A stretch of DNA of 6,506 bases from an uncultured Devosia sp. GTDB lineage: Bacteria; Pseudomonadota; Alphaproteobacteria; Rhizobiales; Devosiaceae. Position 1 is the first letter of the stretch. Every line of letters starts with the position of its first letter. Under the pieces are notes generated by a model, which saw only the letters and a program-made list of their open reading frames with translations, ran no database searches and was not told where the DNA came from. Below, in pieces: positions 6,118-6,506 of the stretch. A program made the position numbers and the translations under genes. The stretch lies in NCBI GenBank assembly GCA_946480655.1, contig CAMLKN010000131.1, positions 1 to 6,506 of the forward strand, written 5' to 3'.

Positions 6118-6255
6118 CAACACGGCGCGTTCCTCATTGCCGGCGCCGCACTTATGGCAGAATTGTGAATGGCCAAATCAGCATCTTTGCGTAACCTCGT
6201 CGCAAATCACTGCCGTTTCTGCGTCACCGGCCCCGCATCTTTGGAGAATGACAGC

Positions 6256-6506
6256 GTGCCTTTGCGTTGGCAGGAAGTGGCTTTGCCACTCATGACGATC
6301 ACCATCCTCATCCTTCTCAAATACATACCGGCCACCGCGCATCTGCCGCTTTCGCGCGCAGCGGGCGTGGTCGCTTTCGGCTACGCGGCCTTCTTGGCGC
6401 TGCGGCTGCTGCAGCCGGAGGACGCCATGATGGTAGACGGGGGCTGGGCCGAACTTCGGCCGTCCATGGTTGAGTACTTCGCCTGCTATGGCGCCGCGGC
6501 CCTCGC
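6256..6506 (+). CDS. Unrecognised membrane protein, N-terminal part only (3' partial)
   Basis: The frame runs without a stop to the end of the window. From the GTG at 6256 it reads MPLRWQEVALPLMTITILILL, then KYIPATAHLPLSR, a second hydrophobic stretch AGVVAFGYAAFLALRLL (about 37-53), a polar loop with PEDAMMVDGGWAELRPSM and a third stretch YFACYGAAAL at the edge. Codons are GC-ending as in the other genes, supporting real coding. The GTG is chosen because GGAG (6243-6246) lies 9 nt upstream. Other in-frame starts are the ATG at 6169, lacking a clear ribosome binding site, and the ATG at 6292. I do not recognise the family; at least two membrane helices put it in the inner membrane. It is divergent from yqiJ, so any link to the flotillin operon is only positional. 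Confidence 0.7.
   Translation, partial: MPLRWQEVALPLMTITILILLKYIPATAHLPLSRAAGVVAFGYAAFLALRLLQPEDAMMVDGGWAELRPSMVEYFACYGAAAL

Larger units (their letters stand above)
5886..6255. other. Repeat-rich divergent intergenic region upstream of yqiJ
   Basis: This 370-bp spacer separates yqiJ (-) from the truncated membrane gene (+). It holds the yqiJ promoter with flanking GGTCA half-sites (5933-5968), an 11-bp inverted repeat (6018-6028 with 6107-6117), an inner 6-bp hairpin (6085-6102) and TTGAATCA direct repeats at 6068 and 6089. It also has a direct repeat of GCATCTTTG (6181-6189 and 6235-6243). It is visibly less GC-rich than the genes. I see no credible small gene; an open frame on the - strand (5937-6176) has no ribosome binding site and overlaps the promoter. 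A + frame is open from the ATG at 6169, but the better start of that gene is at 6256. Confidence 0.6.

Noticed and set aside
5937..6176. 79-codon - strand frame with a signal-peptide-like stretch (LLAALILFAMVSPAPNARA)
   Set aside because: There is no ribosome binding site, the hydrophobic stretch is internal instead of N-terminal, and the 3' end lies on the yqiJ promoter. Codon use does not match the neighbouring genes.
2838..6267. TGCCTTTGCG occurring at 2838 (+), 3281 (-) and 6257 (+)
   Set aside because: A few three-copy 10-mers are expected by chance in 6.5 kb of biased sequence, and the contexts differ (two spacers and one gene start).
6249..6295. Short frame (MTACLCVGRKWLCHS) ending in ATGA at the ATG of 6292, resembling a leader peptide
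   Set aside because: The GGAG at 6243 is too close to its ATG, and the frame starting at the GTG 6256 uses that site at proper spacing and runs through the region.

Overview
The window is high-GC DNA whose reading frames strongly prefer G or C at the third codon position. Gene content (a DeaD-like helicase with a DbpA domain, a SET-type efflux pump and a YqiJ/YqiK pair) suggests an alphaproteobacterium, probably Hyphomicrobiales and perhaps near Devosia. The taxonomic call is inference from codon style and protein flavour only. It looks like ordinary chromosome: no tRNA, rRNA, CRISPR array, transposase or phage gene is visible.

Left part (1-2708): the 3' two-thirds or so of a DEAD-box RNA helicase gene (+ strand, cut by the window edge) runs to 1499. 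It meets head-on, with no spacer, the stop codon of a 12-helix MFS transporter of the sugar-efflux (SET) type on the - strand (1500-2708). The transporter's Shine-Dalgarno sequence lies inside a compact hairpin.

Middle (2709-3363): a 238-bp divergent spacer is followed by a small stand-alone gene (2947-3279, +) for an ABM-like dimeric alpha/beta-barrel protein. An 84-bp convergent spacer after it carries overlapping palindromes that may serve as a two-way terminator.

Right part (3364-5885, - strand): a two-gene operon. yqiJ (NfeD-like membrane protein with an OB-fold tail) overlaps yqiK (flotillin/SPFH protein with a long coiled coil) by one base. Together they should form a flotillin-type inner-membrane scaffold. 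A good sigma70-like promoter lies about 55 bp upstream of yqiJ and is embedded in alternating GGTCA/TGACC half-sites. The yqiK start is ambiguous: a GTG with a strong ribosome binding site 162 bp downstream of the ATG would remove a proline-rich extension.

Right edge (5886-6506): a 370-bp, repeat-rich divergent spacer contains an 11-bp inverted repeat about 80 bp apart, an inner hairpin and 21-bp-spaced TTGAATCA direct repeats. It leads into a gene for an unrecognised membrane protein (+), truncated by the window end. The most interesting material here is regulatory DNA and the yqiK start choice. I see no clearly new multi-gene system.
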